57,212 nt of DNA, from positions 1 through 57,212 of the forward strand of contig CAZIDL010000007.1 of the NCBI GenBank assembly GCA_964537825.1. The letters are read 5' to 3'. Source of the stretch: CAZIDL01 sp964537825. Lineage in GTDB: Bacteria > Bacteroidota > Bacteroidia > Flavobacteriales_D > CAYVSK01. The position numbers were made by a program, and so were the translations under genes. Shown here piece by piece: positions 15,735 to 25,067 of this stretch (position 1 is its first letter; each line of letters begins with the position of its first letter). The notes under the pieces were generated by a model. That model was not told where the DNA came from. It did no database searches and was given only the letters and a program-made list of their open reading frames with translations.

Positions 15735-18566
15735 ATGAAAGCCACATCCAACAGTCGACCGGCCGGCCAGCTTCGCATCCAGGGAGCCAGGATGCACAAT
15801 CTCCAAGGGATCGACCTAGCGATCCCCAAAGAAGAGCTCGTCGTCATAACCGGCGTTTCCGGGTCGGGTAAATCCTCTTTGGCGTTCAATACCATCTATG
15901 CGGAAGGGCAACGGCGTTACATCGAAAGCCTTTCCGCCTATATACGGCAATTCCTGGGAAAACTGGAAAAGCCGGACGTCGATGCCATCGAAGGGATCGC
16001 TCCTGCCATTGCTATCCAACAGCGAGCTGCTACCAAGAACCCCCGGTCAACGGTAGGGACCAACACCGAGATCCTCGATCACCTCAAGCTGCTCTTTGCT
16101 CGTATCGGGAGGACTTTCAGCCCCATTTCGGGCGAGGAAGTGAAGAAGGATACGGTGGACGACGTGGTCGACGCCCTACTGCAGTGGCCGGAGGGTACGA
16201 AAGCCGCGCTTTACGCTCCTCTCCGGATCCCTGAAGGACGAAGCCTGAAGCAGGAATTGGAAGTCCTCAAACAACAAGGGTTCACGCGCATCAAACAAGG
16301 GGATCAGGTGCTTCGTATCGATCGGGCCCTCGATGAAAAAGAATTGCCGGAAGAGGAGGAACTTTATCTTGTGATCGACCGCTTCGTGGTGGATCGCGAA
16401 GACGACGACAGCCGTAGCCGGATCGCGGATTCGGTACAGACCGCTTTCGATCAGGGGCAAGGAGAATGCACCATGGAATTCCTCCGAACGGAAGGGAGCC
16501 AACTCCAGCATTTCTCTGAGCGCGCGGAAAAGGATGGTATGGCTTTCGAAACTCCCAGCATCGGCCTTTTCAGCTTTAACAGCCCCTTGGGTGCCTGTCC
16601 CTCCTGCGAAGGCTTCGGGCAGATCATGGGCATCGACGAGGACCTCGTCATCCCGAACAAGGAAAAGTCCGTTTATGAGGATGCCGTGGTTTGCTGGAAA
16701 GGAGACCGGATGAGCCGATGGAAGGATGCGCTCGTCAATAATGCCGAGCGAGCTGGCTTTCCGGTCCATAGACCCATCAAGGAGCTCAGCGATGAAGCGT
16801 ACAGGATGCTATGGGAAGGGGGGCCCTATTTTAAAGGGATCAATGATTTCTTCAGGTATCTGGAGAAAAAGTCCTACAAGATCCAATACCGGGTGATGCT
16901 CAGCCGCTATCGGGGGCGTACCACCTGCCCGGAATGCGAAGGAAAGCGCTTGCGAAAGGAAGCGGGATGGGTGAAAGTGGGCGGCCAGGCCATTACGGAT
17001 CTGGTCGAACTACCCATCGATAAGCTCTTGAAGCGCATCAGGGCCTTGGACCTGGAGGAACATGAGAGCCGGATAGCGGAACGGTTGCTGGATGAGATCG
17101 ATGCACGCTGCAGTTATCTTATGAACGTAGGCCTTCACTACCTCACCCTGAACCGTCGCTCCAACACCCTCTCAGGGGGCGAGCAACAACGGATCGAACT
17201 CAGCCGTGCCCTCGGAAGCAGCCTCGTCGGATCCCTTTACATCCTGGACGAACCGAGCATTGGCCTTCATCCCCGGGATAACCGACGCCTGGTAGAAGTT
17301 CTGAAAGGCCTTCGCGACCTGGGCAATACCGTGATCGTTGTGGAGCATGATGAAGAGATCATCCGCGAAGCCGACCATATCGTTGACCTCGGCCCCGGAG
17401 CAGGAGCCAACGGCGGTAAGTTGGTCTTTCAGGGCGAGCACGGCGAGCTCCTGAAGGAAAATGAAAGCCTGACCACCCGCTACCTCACCGGTGATCTGGA
17501 GATCCCTCTCCCTGAAGAACGTAGACGGAGCAGGGGGCGGATCACTTTCAAGGAGCTGCAAGAACAGAACCTCAAAGGATTCGATCTGAACCTGTACCTC
17601 GGATGCTTCAATATGATCACCGGGGTCTCGGGTTCTGGAAAGTCGACCCTCGTCCGGCGGATCATCGCACCCGCTCTCCGCCTCCAACTCGATCAGCGTA
17701 CGGAGCGAAGCGGTTCTTTCGGTGGAATGGAAGGGGATATCGATGCGGTCAAGGGACTCGAATTCGTCGACCAGTCCCCCATCGGACGTTCCTCCCGCTC
17801 GAACCCGGTAACCTATGTTAAAGCTTTCGATGAGATCCGAGAGCTCTTCGCCGACCAGAAGCTATCAGAGCTGAGAGGCTACAAGCCCAAGGTCTTTTCC
17901 TTTAACGTGGACGGAGGTCGATGTGAGCATTGTGAAGGGGAAGGAACGATCACCGTGGAGATGCAGTTCATGGCTGACATCGAACTTACCTGTGAAGAAT
18001 GCAAGGGAAAGCGCTACAAGGATGAGATACTTGAGGTCACTTACAAAGATCACAACATCGCCGACCTTTTGGAGCTCACCATCGATGAAGCGATCGAACT
18101 TTTCAGGAAAGGGAAAGCCGACGTGCGTGAGGACCGCATCATCGAAAAGCTTCGGCCGCTCCAGGAGGTCGGGCTTGGCTATCTGAAAGTCGGGCAGCGT
18201 TCGAGCAAATTGAGCGGTGGAGAGGCCCAACGGATCAAACTGGCCTCTTTTCTCGGAAGAGGAGCTCGTTCAGAACCGACCCTTTTCATCTTCGATGAAC
18301 CTACGACCGGGCTTCACTTCCACGACATTCAAAAGTTGCTCTGGACCATCGATGCGCTGATCGAACAAGGGCACAGCGTCCTTGTGATCGAACATCACCC
18401 GGATATGATCAAATGCGCTGATCACGTGAGCGACCTTGGACCTGAGGGGGGAGAGGAAGGCGGATACCTGGTCCACGAAGGGACTCCTGAATCCCTTGCA
18501 AAATGCGAAGGGTCCTATACAGGAAGCTATCTAAAGAACAAATTGGAAGTTTCTCCGGCTCAATGA
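15735..18566 (+). CDS. uvrA: UvrABC excision nuclease subunit A
   Basis: The 943-residue damage-recognition ATPase of nucleotide excision repair is of normal length. It has two ABC modules. The first Walker A is GVSGSGKSS near residue 41, followed by ESLSAYIRQFL. The second is GVSGSGKSTLVRR near residue 635. Signature motifs NTLSGGEQQRIEL and SKLSGGEAQRIKL are present. Zinc-binding pairs CPSC/CPEC and CEHC/CEEC are intact. It is divergent from the ECF sigma gene and convergent with the MORN-repeat gene, with only eight bases between their stops. Confidence 0.98.
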   Translation: MKATSNSRPAGQLRIQGARMHNLQGIDLAIPKEELVVITGVSGSGKSSLAFNTIYAEGQRRYIESLSAYIRQFLGKLEKPDVDAIEGIAPAIAIQQRAATKNPRSTVGTNTEILDHLKLLFARIGRTFSPISGEEVKKDTVDDVVDALLQWPEGTKAALYAPLRIPEGRSLKQELEVLKQQGFTRIKQGDQVLRIDRALDEKELPEEEELYLVIDRFVVDREDDDSRSRIADSVQTAFDQGQGECTMEFLRTEGSQLQHFSERAEKDGMAFETPSIGLFSFNSPLGACPSCEGFGQIMGIDEDLVIPNKEKSVYEDAVVCWKGDRMSRWKDALVNNAERAGFPVHRPIKELSDEAYRMLWEGGPYFKGINDFFRYLEKKSYKIQYRVMLSRYRGRTTCPECEGKRLRKEAGWVKVGGQAITDLVELPIDKLLKRIRALDLEEHESRIAERLLDEIDARCSYLMNVGLHYLTLNRRSNTLSGGEQQRIELSRALGSSLVGSLYILDEPSIGLHPRDNRRLVEVLKGLRDLGNTVIVVEHDEEIIREADHIVDLGPGAGANGGKLVFQGEHGELLKENESLTTRYLTGDLEIPLPEERRRSRGRITFKELQEQNLKGFDLNLYLGCFNMITGVSGSGKSTLVRRIIAPALRLQLDQRTERSGSFGGMEGDIDAVKGLEFVDQSPIGRSSRSNPVTYVKAFDEIRELFADQKLSELRGYKPKVFSFNVDGGRCEHCEGEGTITVEMQFMADIELTCEECKGKRYKDEILEVTYKDHNIADLLELTIDEAIELFRKGKADVREDRIIEKLRPLQEVGLGYLKVGQRSSKLSGGEAQRIKLASFLGRGARSEPTLFIFDEPTTGLHFHDIQKLLWTIDALIEQGHSVLVIEHHPDMIKCADHVSDLGPEGGEEGGYLVHEGTPESLAKCEGSYTGSYLKNKLEVSPAQ

Positions 18567-18574
18567 ACTGAGCT

Positions 18575-19879
18575 TCAGCGCTCCTTTTCCATCTCCACCT
18601 CCGTACTGTCCCGAGCCGCGCTATCCCTTGCCGCCTTCTCATCTTCGTAGATCACATTCTCCTTCTCTCCCATTTTGTATCCGCCTTCGAAACGTTTTTC
18701 ACCATTGGAATACCAACTGACCATGTGCCCGTGGATCTCGCCGTCCTTGTAATGGGCCACCCGCCTTTTTTGTCCGTTCTTATACCAACGCTGCCACTTC
18801 CCTTGCTTCACGCCTTCCTCGTAACGACCCTTTTTGCGGAGCTGTCCGTTCGGGTACCATTGACGGAAAAGCCCGTGCTCTTCCCCTTCCTCCATCTTCA
18901 CCTCCACCACTTTCTGTCCGTTCTTCTTCCATAGGATGCTCTTCCCGTTCAATTCCCCATCCTTGTACACACTGCGCTCCTTCTTTCGGCCGTTCTTGTA
19001 GTACCAAGTCCATACACCGTCCTTTTTTCCCCCACGGAAGTGCCCGATCACCTTCAAGCTATCGTTTTCGTACCAGCTCTTACCGATGCCGTGTTCCCTT
19101 CCGAACCTGAATTCCGTCACTTCCTTCCGATCACCGTCCGGGTACCACCTCACGAACTTTCCGTGCTTCTTTCCATCTTTATAGCTCCCCTTCATCTTCT
19201 TCGCTCCGTTCTCATGCCAGCGTTGGACCTTCCCTTTCCGTTTCCCATCCTCATAATGGGACAGCTCTTTTTTCTGGCCGTTCCGGTACCACCAGGTCCA
19301 ATCCCCACTTCGGTCCCCATCCGCATAGACCCCTTCGAACGCCTTTTGTCCTGAAGGATACTGGCGGACCGCTTTTCCGTTCCGAATACCCTCATCGTAA
19401 TGGATGATGAGGTCCAGGGTCCCTTTTCGATGATAGGTACGCCATTCGCCGTCCTCGTCTCCTTCCACATAATGCCCCTTTTCTTTGAGATGCCCTTTCG
19501 GATACCACCGTTTCCAGGGACCGTGTTTCTGACCATCCTTAAAGTGAGCCTCAAGACTTTTTTGCCCGTTCTTATACCATTGATGCAACTCTCCATCCTT
19601 CTTGCCGTTATCGAACGTTCCACGATAACTTTTCTGACCGTTCTTATACCAGATGGTACTGATCCCATCCCGGACGCCATCCTCATAATGAGCCTTCAAC
19701 TTCAGCGAATCATTGTCGTGCTTTTGGATCAGAGAACCCGTCAGGGGATCTCCTTGGTAGAGAACGGAATCCCCCTTCCGTTCGACATCTTCCATGCTCA
19801 CTTCCAGCTCCTGTCCAGAGACCATACCGGGAAGCAGGGAATAAAAGAAGATGGCCGCTAGGAACGACAAGAGCCTCAT
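18575..19879 (-). CDS. Exported MORN-like repeat protein (YwqK-like)
   Basis: The 434-residue product has a signal peptide (IFFYSLLPGMVSGQ) followed by about 14 repeats of 22-24 residues built on W-Y-x-N-G-Q-K ... G-x-Y-x-D-G-x-x-x-G, as in RWYKNGQKRRVAHYKDGEI. Such repeats form a beta-hairpin ladder. Automatic pipelines often call these proteins YwqK antitoxins, but there is no toxin gene here and the protein is exported, so that label is misleading. The C-terminus is highly charged. It follows the ABC exporter by 36 bases on the same strand and is probably in the truA operon. Function is unknown. Confidence 0.85.
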   Translation of the reverse strand: MRLLSFLAAIFFYSLLPGMVSGQELEVSMEDVERKGDSVLYQGDPLTGSLIQKHDNDSLKLKAHYEDGVRDGISTIWYKNGQKSYRGTFDNGKKDGELHQWYKNGQKSLEAHFKDGQKHGPWKRWYPKGHLKEKGHYVEGDEDGEWRTYHRKGTLDLIIHYDEGIRNGKAVRQYPSGQKAFEGVYADGDRSGDWTWWYRNGQKKELSHYEDGKRKGKVQRWHENGAKKMKGSYKDGKKHGKFVRWYPDGDRKEVTEFRFGREHGIGKSWYENDSLKVIGHFRGGKKDGVWTWYYKNGRKKERSVYKDGELNGKSILWKKNGQKVVEVKMEEGEEHGLFRQWYPNGQLRKKGRYEEGVKQGKWQRWYKNGQKRRVAHYKDGEIHGHMVSWYSNGEKRFEGGYKMGEKENVIYEDEKAARDSAARDSTEVEMEKER

Positions 19880-19915
19880 GGTCGTGTCAAGATAGTGAGA
19901 TTATCCGGGAACGCC

Positions 19916-21679
19916 TTAATCGCTGAACTGTAGTTCGTAAAGTTTCTTGTAGTGACCATTCTGCTGAAGCAACTGTTGGTGCTCCCCGGATTCGATGATC
20001 CGTCCCTGATCGATCACCACGATCCGGTCCGCTCGCTGCACCGTGGAAAGCCTGTGCGCGATCACGATGGAAGTACGGTCCTTCGTCAGGTTCCCAATGG
20101 CCTGTTGGATCAGGTCCTCGGTCTGCGGATCCACAGATGAAGTGGCCTCATCGAGGACCAAAACGCTCGGGTCGTAAACATAGGCCCGTATGAAGGCGAT
20201 CAATTGTCGCTGGCCAAGGGAGAGCATCCCTCCTCTTTCACGCACATCATAGTCATAACCCTCCGGCAAGCGCTGAATGAACTCATGAGCCCCTACAGCT
20301 TTTGAAGCTTCGATCACATCATCCCTTGAGATAGAAGGATCGTAGAGGGTGATGTTGTTCATGATCGTGTCGCTGAAAAGGAAAACGTCCTGGGGGACGA
20401 TCCCGATGTTCCGCCTTAATGAACGAATATCGAATTCGCGAATGTCGGTTCCATCGATGGTTATCCGACCTTCCTGGAATTCGTAAAAGCGCCCGAGCAG
20501 ATTGATGATGGAGCTCTTTCCGGCCCCGGTCTCTCCTACGAGCGCAATGTTCTCACCGCTTTCCACGTCAAGATCGATGTCCTTCAATACGTACGCATCG
20601 TCCTTGTAGGCGAACCAAACGTGTTCAAAACGGATATGTCCCTCGATGCGATCGAGTTGGACCTTCCCTTTGTTCTCGATATGTGCTTCAGTGTCCAGTA
20701 TATTGAAAACGCGTTCGGACCCGACCATCCCCATTTGAAGGACATTGAACCGGTCCGCAAGTTGCCGTATCGGCCTGTAAAGCATATGGATGTAGAGAAT
20801 GAATGCGAAGATCTCGCCGAAGATATCCCCTACCTTATCAGCACCCATGTTAAGCTGAAAGACCCCAAAGAAGATGAGGATCGAAATGGAGAGCGCACTG
20901 AGCATCTCCACTACCGGGAAGAAGATCGAAAAAGCCCACACCGAACGAATGTGAGCATCCCGATGGTCAGCATTGATGCGTTTGAAGCGTTCGTATTCCT
21001 GCTCTTCCCGATCAAAGGCCTGCACAATGTTCATCCCCGTGATGCGCTCCTGGACGAACGTGTTGAGCCGGGACACTTGCTTCCTCACATCCTGGAAGGC
21101 CTTCTTGATAGCGTTCCGGAAGATACGGGTCGCATAGATCAGAAGCGGGATCGGAAGGAGGACCAAAAGGCTGAACTTCCAGGAAATGATGAACATAGCG
21201 AGCACGACCGCCACTAGCTTCAGAATGTCCCCCATGATGATCAAAACCCCCTGCGAAAAGATATTGGCGATCGTTTCCATATCGGAAACCGCGCGAGTGA
21301 CGAGGCGTCCGATCGCTGTATTATCGAAATAAGAAGTCCGAAAGTTCGCGATCTTGTCGTAAAGCTCGATCCGGATGTCCTTTACGATACGCTGCCCGAG
21401 CCAATTGGCCAGGTAGGTCTGATAAAACTGGACGATCGCCTCTAAAAAAAGGATCCCGATCACGACCATGGTCCAGTAATAGAGGCCATTAGGATCTTTC
21501 CCCTCGATGTGCTGATCCACCATGATGTTGATAAGGTAGGGACGCAGGGGGCCCAGAAAAGCCAGAATGATCGTCAGGACCATCGCCACGTAGAAGGTCC
21601 CTTTGACGGGACGTGCATAAGAAAAAACCCTCCTGAGGAGGTGGAGATCAAAAGCTCTTCCGCTCACATTACTGCTCAT
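19916..21679 (-). CDS. ABC exporter, fused permease and ATPase (MsbA-like)
   Basis: The 587-residue half-transporter has six membrane helices over residues 25-315, then an ATPase domain with Walker A GETGAGKSS near residue 385, a signature in which LSLGQRQ replaces LSGGQ (serine-leucine-glycine), Walker B VLVLDEATS and the H-loop IAHRLST. It would homodimerise and export lipids, drugs or peptides. The family is broad and the substrate cannot be read from sequence. The start overlaps the truA stop (ATGA). Confidence 0.93.
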   Translation of the reverse strand: MSSNVSGRAFDLHLLRRVFSYARPVKGTFYVAMVLTIILAFLGPLRPYLINIMVDQHIEGKDPNGLYYWTMVVIGILFLEAIVQFYQTYLANWLGQRIVKDIRIELYDKIANFRTSYFDNTAIGRLVTRAVSDMETIANIFSQGVLIIMGDILKLVAVVLAMFIISWKFSLLVLLPIPLLIYATRIFRNAIKKAFQDVRKQVSRLNTFVQERITGMNIVQAFDREEQEYERFKRINADHRDAHIRSVWAFSIFFPVVEMLSALSISILIFFGVFQLNMGADKVGDIFGEIFAFILYIHMLYRPIRQLADRFNVLQMGMVGSERVFNILDTEAHIENKGKVQLDRIEGHIRFEHVWFAYKDDAYVLKDIDLDVESGENIALVGETGAGKSSIINLLGRFYEFQEGRITIDGTDIREFDIRSLRRNIGIVPQDVFLFSDTIMNNITLYDPSISRDDVIEASKAVGAHEFIQRLPEGYDYDVRERGGMLSLGQRQLIAFIRAYVYDPSVLVLDEATSSVDPQTEDLIQQAIGNLTKDRTSIVIAHRLSTVQRADRIVVIDQGRIIESGEHQQLLQQNGHYKKLYELQFSD

Positions 21680-22425
21680 GGCCCCAAACTATAAGGATAA
21701 CGGACCTCTTTAAGGAATAGCCCCCTTGCAGGTGCATTATCTCCGGCCCGTTTGCGGTCACGGGAAGCGATGATCTCCTTGAATCGCTCGATACCATAGC
21801 GTCCGATCCCAAGATCGAGCATCGTACCCACGATACCTCGCACCATACCGCGCAAAAAGCGATCCGCACTGATCCGAAAGAGAAAGCGATCCTCTCCGAA
21901 GGACCACTCAGCTCGTTGTACCCGGCAAATATCGGTCCCCGTATTCCGCCCCGTACGAGCGAACGCTCCAAAGTGGTCATAGTTGAGCAAAAGAGCGGCC
22001 GCTTCCTGCATCGGATCGGTATCGAGCGCACGGTGGAAATAATAGGACCGGTCCTGGAGGAAAGGATCCTTGCTCCGGTGGATCCGATAAAGGTAGGTCC
22101 GTTGCTCCGGATCAAAGCGCACGTGAGCTTCTTCGCTTACCGGATGGATCGAACGGACAGCAATATCCGAGGGAAGGAAGTTGTTCATCTTGAACAGCAG
22201 CTCATCCGTGTCAAAGGGGGTACCAGCCCAAAAGGAAAAATAGAACTCCTCAGCATGGACCCCTTTGTCCGTACGCCCACATCCAAGGGTCCTGGCTTCA
22301 TCCAGCCCGAAAAGATGCCGAAGGGCCTCGTTAACCCTCCCTTGCACCGTGGGAGCATTGTCCTGGACCTGCCATCCGTGATACGCGGTCCCTTTAAAGA
22401 GCGTCCGGAAGAAGTATTGAGGCAT
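21676..22425 (-). CDS. truA: tRNA pseudouridine synthase A
   Basis: The 249-residue enzyme converts uridines 38-40 in the tRNA anticodon arm to pseudouridine. The catalytic Asp53 sits in GCGRTDKGVHA. The family motif YHGWQVQ is near the N-terminus, and FLRGMVRGIVGTMLDLG is near the C-terminus. The frame is open to an upstream ATG at 22473, but the family starts just before YFFRTLFKGTAYHGW, so the ATG at 22425 is chosen. A TAATTTTG box lies 18 bases upstream of that ATG and agrees with it. It heads an operon with the ABC exporter. Confidence 0.96.
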   Translation of the reverse strand: MPQYFFRTLFKGTAYHGWQVQDNAPTVQGRVNEALRHLFGLDEARTLGCGRTDKGVHAEEFYFSFWAGTPFDTDELLFKMNNFLPSDIAVRSIHPVSEEAHVRFDPEQRTYLYRIHRSKDPFLQDRSYYFHRALDTDPMQEAAALLLNYDHFGAFARTGRNTGTDICRVQRAEWSFGEDRFLFRISADRFLRGMVRGIVGTMLDLGIGRYGIERFKEIIASRDRKRAGDNAPARGLFLKEVRYPYSLGP

Positions 22426-22443
22426 GGAAGTCCCGTGAGCGCC

Positions 22444-22451
22444 CAAAATTA
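22444..22451 (-). promoter_or_regulatory. Candidate -7 promoter box for truA
   Basis: Reverse strand TAATTTTG matches TAnnTTTG and ends 18 bases before the chosen truA ATG. It falls inside the longer alternative reading frame, which also argues for the shorter start. Confidence 0.5.
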
Positions 22452-22502
22452 GGAATTCCCCAAGGGGTTTCATATTTGCCCCGATCCTTTATTTTAGGAC
22501 TG

Positions 22503-23006
22503 ATGGTCAAGATCGGACTGCTATCGGACACTCACAATTTCCTGGATCCACGCGTCCACGAACATTTCAAGGACCGCGATGAGGTTTGGCATGCAGGGGA
22601 CATCGGGAAACCTGAGATCCTCGATGAACTCGAAGCACGCTACCAGCTACGTGCCGTGTTCGGTAACATCGATGGTGCAGCCCTCCGTTCCCGCATTCCG
22701 GAGGATCAACGCTTCGAACGCGAAGGGATGAAGATATGGATGACCCACATCGGAGGAAAGCCGGGAAAATACCGAAAGAGGATCCTCGACGGGATCAGGG
22801 AGGATCCACCGGACCTCTTCGTTTGTGGGCATTCCCACATCCTCAAAGTGGAATACGATCACGAGCACGGATTCCTTTATATGAACCCCGGGGCCGTCGG
22901 AAAAGAGGGCTTCCACAAAGTACGTACGATCCTGCGCTTTACGCTCGATAACGGAGAACCGAAGGATCTGGAAGCGATCGAACTCGGAAAGCGCGGAAGC
23001 GGTTAG
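22503..23006 (+). CDS. YfcE/MJ0936-type metallophosphoesterase
   Basis: The 167-residue protein has the compact calcineurin-like fold motifs: GLLSDTHN at the start, HAGDIGK, GNIDG (in place of GNCD), and GHSH followed by NPGA. These bind two metal ions and act as phosphodiesterase or phosphatase. The substrate in this clade is not settled. The ATG at 22503 places GLLSDTH at the usual distance from the N-terminus, so an upstream start at 22476 is rejected. Its stop overlaps that of the DUF4293 gene (TTAG). Confidence 0.93.
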   Translation: MVKIGLLSDTHNFLDPRVHEHFKDRDEVWHAGDIGKPEILDELEARYQLRAVFGNIDGAALRSRIPEDQRFEREGMKIWMTHIGGKPGKYRKRILDGIREDPPDLFVCGHSHILKVEYDHEHGFLYMNPGAVGKEGFHKVRTILRFTLDNGEPKDLEAIELGKRGSG

Positions 23007-23497
23007 CGCAGGCGGTCCACGGAACGGACCAACTCCTCATCCTTTTTGATACCACGGGCGGCCAAAAAGGAGAACGCCAGTGCAGCCGTAGGCATCAACC
23101 AGCCGATACCGTAGCTCGTAATGACGGTCCCGCTCTCGATCGGCAGCATCTGAACGGTATCCTCCATACTGAAGAAGAGCAACACGATACTGCTCGCTTC
23201 GAGCAAATAACTGAAATGGACCAGTCTCAGTTGCTTCCTACGTTGCTTGAAAAGAGCGATGGCAGCTATCAGATCCAATTCGAGCAGCCCCAAGAGCAAG
23301 AGCGTCCAGATCCGATATGCTGGCGTAGCTACGGCCTCCCCACTAGCGTTCTCGCTCATTTCATGGACGGAAAAGAGATCCATGACGAAGCGACGCTCAC
23401 TCCCCTCTAGGCTGTATTGACAAAGGTCGAAGAAAAAGGTGAAGCCGACCGCGATGACCGCTAATAGAAGGTAGATGGTCTGAATGCGCTGGATCAT
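23003..23497 (-). CDS. DUF4293 four-helix membrane protein
   Basis: The 164-residue protein begins MIQRIQTIYLLLAVIAVG and has four membrane helices (near residues 7-23, 63-82, 93-112 and 125-145). This start and layout are typical of DUF4293, a family restricted to Bacteroidota with no known function. It lies 23 bases downstream of gap on the same strand and may share its transcript. No catalytic motif is visible. Confidence 0.88.
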   Translation of the reverse strand: MIQRIQTIYLLLAVIAVGFTFFFDLCQYSLEGSERRFVMDLFSVHEMSENASGEAVATPAYRIWTLLLLGLLELDLIAAIALFKQRRKQLRLVHFSYLLEASSIVLLFFSMEDTVQMLPIESGTVITSYGIGWLMPTAALAFSFLAARGIKKDEELVRSVDRLR

Positions 23498-23520
23498 AAA
23501 GAACTCGTTTCAGCAACGGG

Positions 23521-24540
23521 TCATTGAGTAAAAAGGCGGGTCAACTCGAGCAATCGCTGAGCATAAGCAGCTTCATTGTCGTACCACCCCACGAGCTTCA
23601 CCGTCCGATCGATCATCCGGGTCCGCGTTCCGTCGATGATACAACTATGCGGATCGCCGACGATATCGCTGGACACCAGCTTTTTCTCACTGTAATCCAG
23701 AACCTTCATCATCGGACCTTCTGCCGCATCCTTCATAAGATCGTTCACACCCTGAACGGTCGGCATTTCGGTAAGGTTGACGGTCAGGTCCGTGATCGAA
23801 CCATCCGGGACCGGGACCCGCATGGCCATACCATCGAGCCTTCCCTCCAAATGCGGCAAAATATGGCCGATAGCATCCGCGGCACCCGTGCTCGTGGGGA
23901 CGATGTTCATTGCAGCAGCCCTGGCTCTTGAAAGGTCCTTCGGGTGCGGACCGTCCTGAAGGTTCTGGTCGGCCGTATAAGCATGGACCGTGCTCATGAA
24001 ACCGCTCTCCACTCCCCAGTTATCATCGAGCAACTTCACCATCGGGGCAAGGCAGTTGGTCGTACAAGAGGCGTTCGAGATCACGGTCTCATTCTTGTTC
24101 AGGTCCTTTTCGTTCACCCCGAGCACATAAGTGGGCACCTCTCCTTTTGCCGGGGCTGATATGACCACTTTGGAAGCACCTGCCTTGATATGGCGGGCTG
24201 CTTCCTCCTTCTTTCGGAAAACCCCCGTGGATTCGATCACCACGTCCACACCGATCTGCCCCCAGGGGAGTTCTTCAGGCTCCTTCTCAGAATGAACAGG
24301 AATGCGGTGCCCCGCTTCGCCCAGGATCAACGCTCGATCATCATGATCCACCTTGCCCTTGAAGCGACCGTGAATGGAATCGAATTCCACCAGATAGGCG
24401 AGGGTGGGAAGATCGATCAGATCGTTGATCGCAACGATATTGAGCTGTTCCCGGACCGGATCGTTGGACGCTCTTTCGAACCAGTTACGTAGTGTGAGCC
24501 TTCCGATCCGCCCGGCTCCATTAATAGCAACGTTCACCAT
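23521..24540 (-). CDS. gap: Glyceraldehyde-3-phosphate dehydrogenase, NAD type
   Basis: This is the glycolytic enzyme that oxidises and phosphorylates glyceraldehyde-3-phosphate. From the ATG at 24540 it is 339 residues: NAD-binding motif NGAGRIGR at the start, an Asp in VAIND near residue 40 that favours NAD over NADP, and catalytic Cys159 in SNASCTTNCLAP followed by HAYTADQ. The longer frame starting at 24600 would read through the promoter box at 24568 and is rejected. A GGAG ribosome site precedes the ATG. tpiA lies 7 kb away in the same window, so two consecutive glycolytic steps are encoded nearby but not together. Confidence 0.97.
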   Translation of the reverse strand: MVNVAINGAGRIGRLTLRNWFERASNDPVREQLNIVAINDLIDLPTLAYLVEFDSIHGRFKGKVDHDDRALILGEAGHRIPVHSEKEPEELPWGQIGVDVVIESTGVFRKKEEAARHIKAGASKVVISAPAKGEVPTYVLGVNEKDLNKNETVISNASCTTNCLAPMVKLLDDNWGVESGFMSTVHAYTADQNLQDGPHPKDLSRARAAAMNIVPTSTGAADAIGHILPHLEGRLDGMAMRVPVPDGSITDLTVNLTEMPTVQGVNDLMKDAAEGPMMKVLDYSEKKLVSSDIVGDPHSCIIDGTRTRMIDRTVKLVGWYDNEAAYAQRLLELTRLFTQ

Positions 24541-24567
24541 AATGCTTTCTCCATTCAGCGTGGGGCG

Positions 24568-24575
24568 CAAATATA
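24568..24575 (-). promoter_or_regulatory. Candidate -7 promoter box for gap
   Basis: Reverse strand TATATTTG, exact match to TAnnTTTG, 27 bases before the gap ATG. The short leader contains a GGAG ribosome site. Confidence 0.6.
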
Positions 24576-24619
24576 AAAGGCGCCTTCTTTCTGGGGTCAC
24601 AGCTTCCCCAGCGATCCAC

Positions 24620-24627
24620 TACTTTTG
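24620..24627 (+). promoter_or_regulatory. Candidate -7 promoter box for ruvX
   Basis: TACTTTTG matches TAnnTTTG and ends seven bases before the ruvX ATG. Transcription would begin only a few bases before the start codon, so the mRNA would be nearly leaderless. Confidence 0.5.
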
Positions 24628-24634
24628 TCGTTCC

Positions 24635-25054
24635 ATGGCCAGGATCCTCGCCATCGATCATGGGAACAAACGCTGCGGCCTCGCCGTTACGGACCCGCTC
24701 CAACTTTCGGTGAATCCCCTGGGGACCGTCCATTCGAGCCAGATCATCGATGAACTCCAAGCTTACCTCGAGCAAGAAGAGGTGGAGCGTTTCGTCGTAG
24801 GATCCCCCACCTCGGATAGCGGGAACCCTTCTTCCCATCAACAGATCACGGACGAATTCAGCAAACACCTCTCACGAAAATTCCCTGATATCCCTGTGGA
24901 ACGTACCGATGAAAGCTTTACTTCGCGCGAGGCCATGAACATTCTGCTCCGCTCCGGGGTCAAGAAGAAGGAGCGCAGCAATAAGGAACGAGTGGACCGG
25001 CTGAGTGCATGCCTCATCCTCGAACGCTATCTAGGCTTGGAAGAAGCGCTTTGA
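24635..25054 (+). CDS. ruvX: RuvX/YqgF family Holliday junction resolvase-like nuclease
   Basis: The 139-residue protein has the RNase H-like motif ILAIDHGNKRCGLAVTD at its start, the Glu-containing strand VERFVVGSP in the middle, and a C-terminal Asp region (KERSNKERVDRLSACLIL). In E. coli the homologue YqgF processes pre-16S rRNA, and a Holliday junction activity is reported in others, so either role is possible. The frame is open far upstream across gap, but the ATG at 24635 gives the family length and start. It is followed by def after 13 bases. Confidence 0.93.
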   Translation: MARILAIDHGNKRCGLAVTDPLQLSVNPLGTVHSSQIIDELQAYLEQEEVERFVVGSPTSDSGNPSSHQQITDEFSKHLSRKFPDIPVERTDESFTSREAMNILLRSGVKKKERSNKERVDRLSACLILERYLGLEEAL

Positions 25055-25067
25055 ACGGAACGATCCC

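Noticed and set aside
15597..15806. 69-codon open frame on - between the sigma gene and uvrA
   Set aside because: It overlaps the start of uvrA and the sigma promoter box and shows no recognisable motif.
18575..19879. Toxin-antitoxin system based on YwqK likeness
   Set aside because: The protein has a signal peptide and no adjacent toxin gene, so the repeat likeness alone does not support an antitoxin role.
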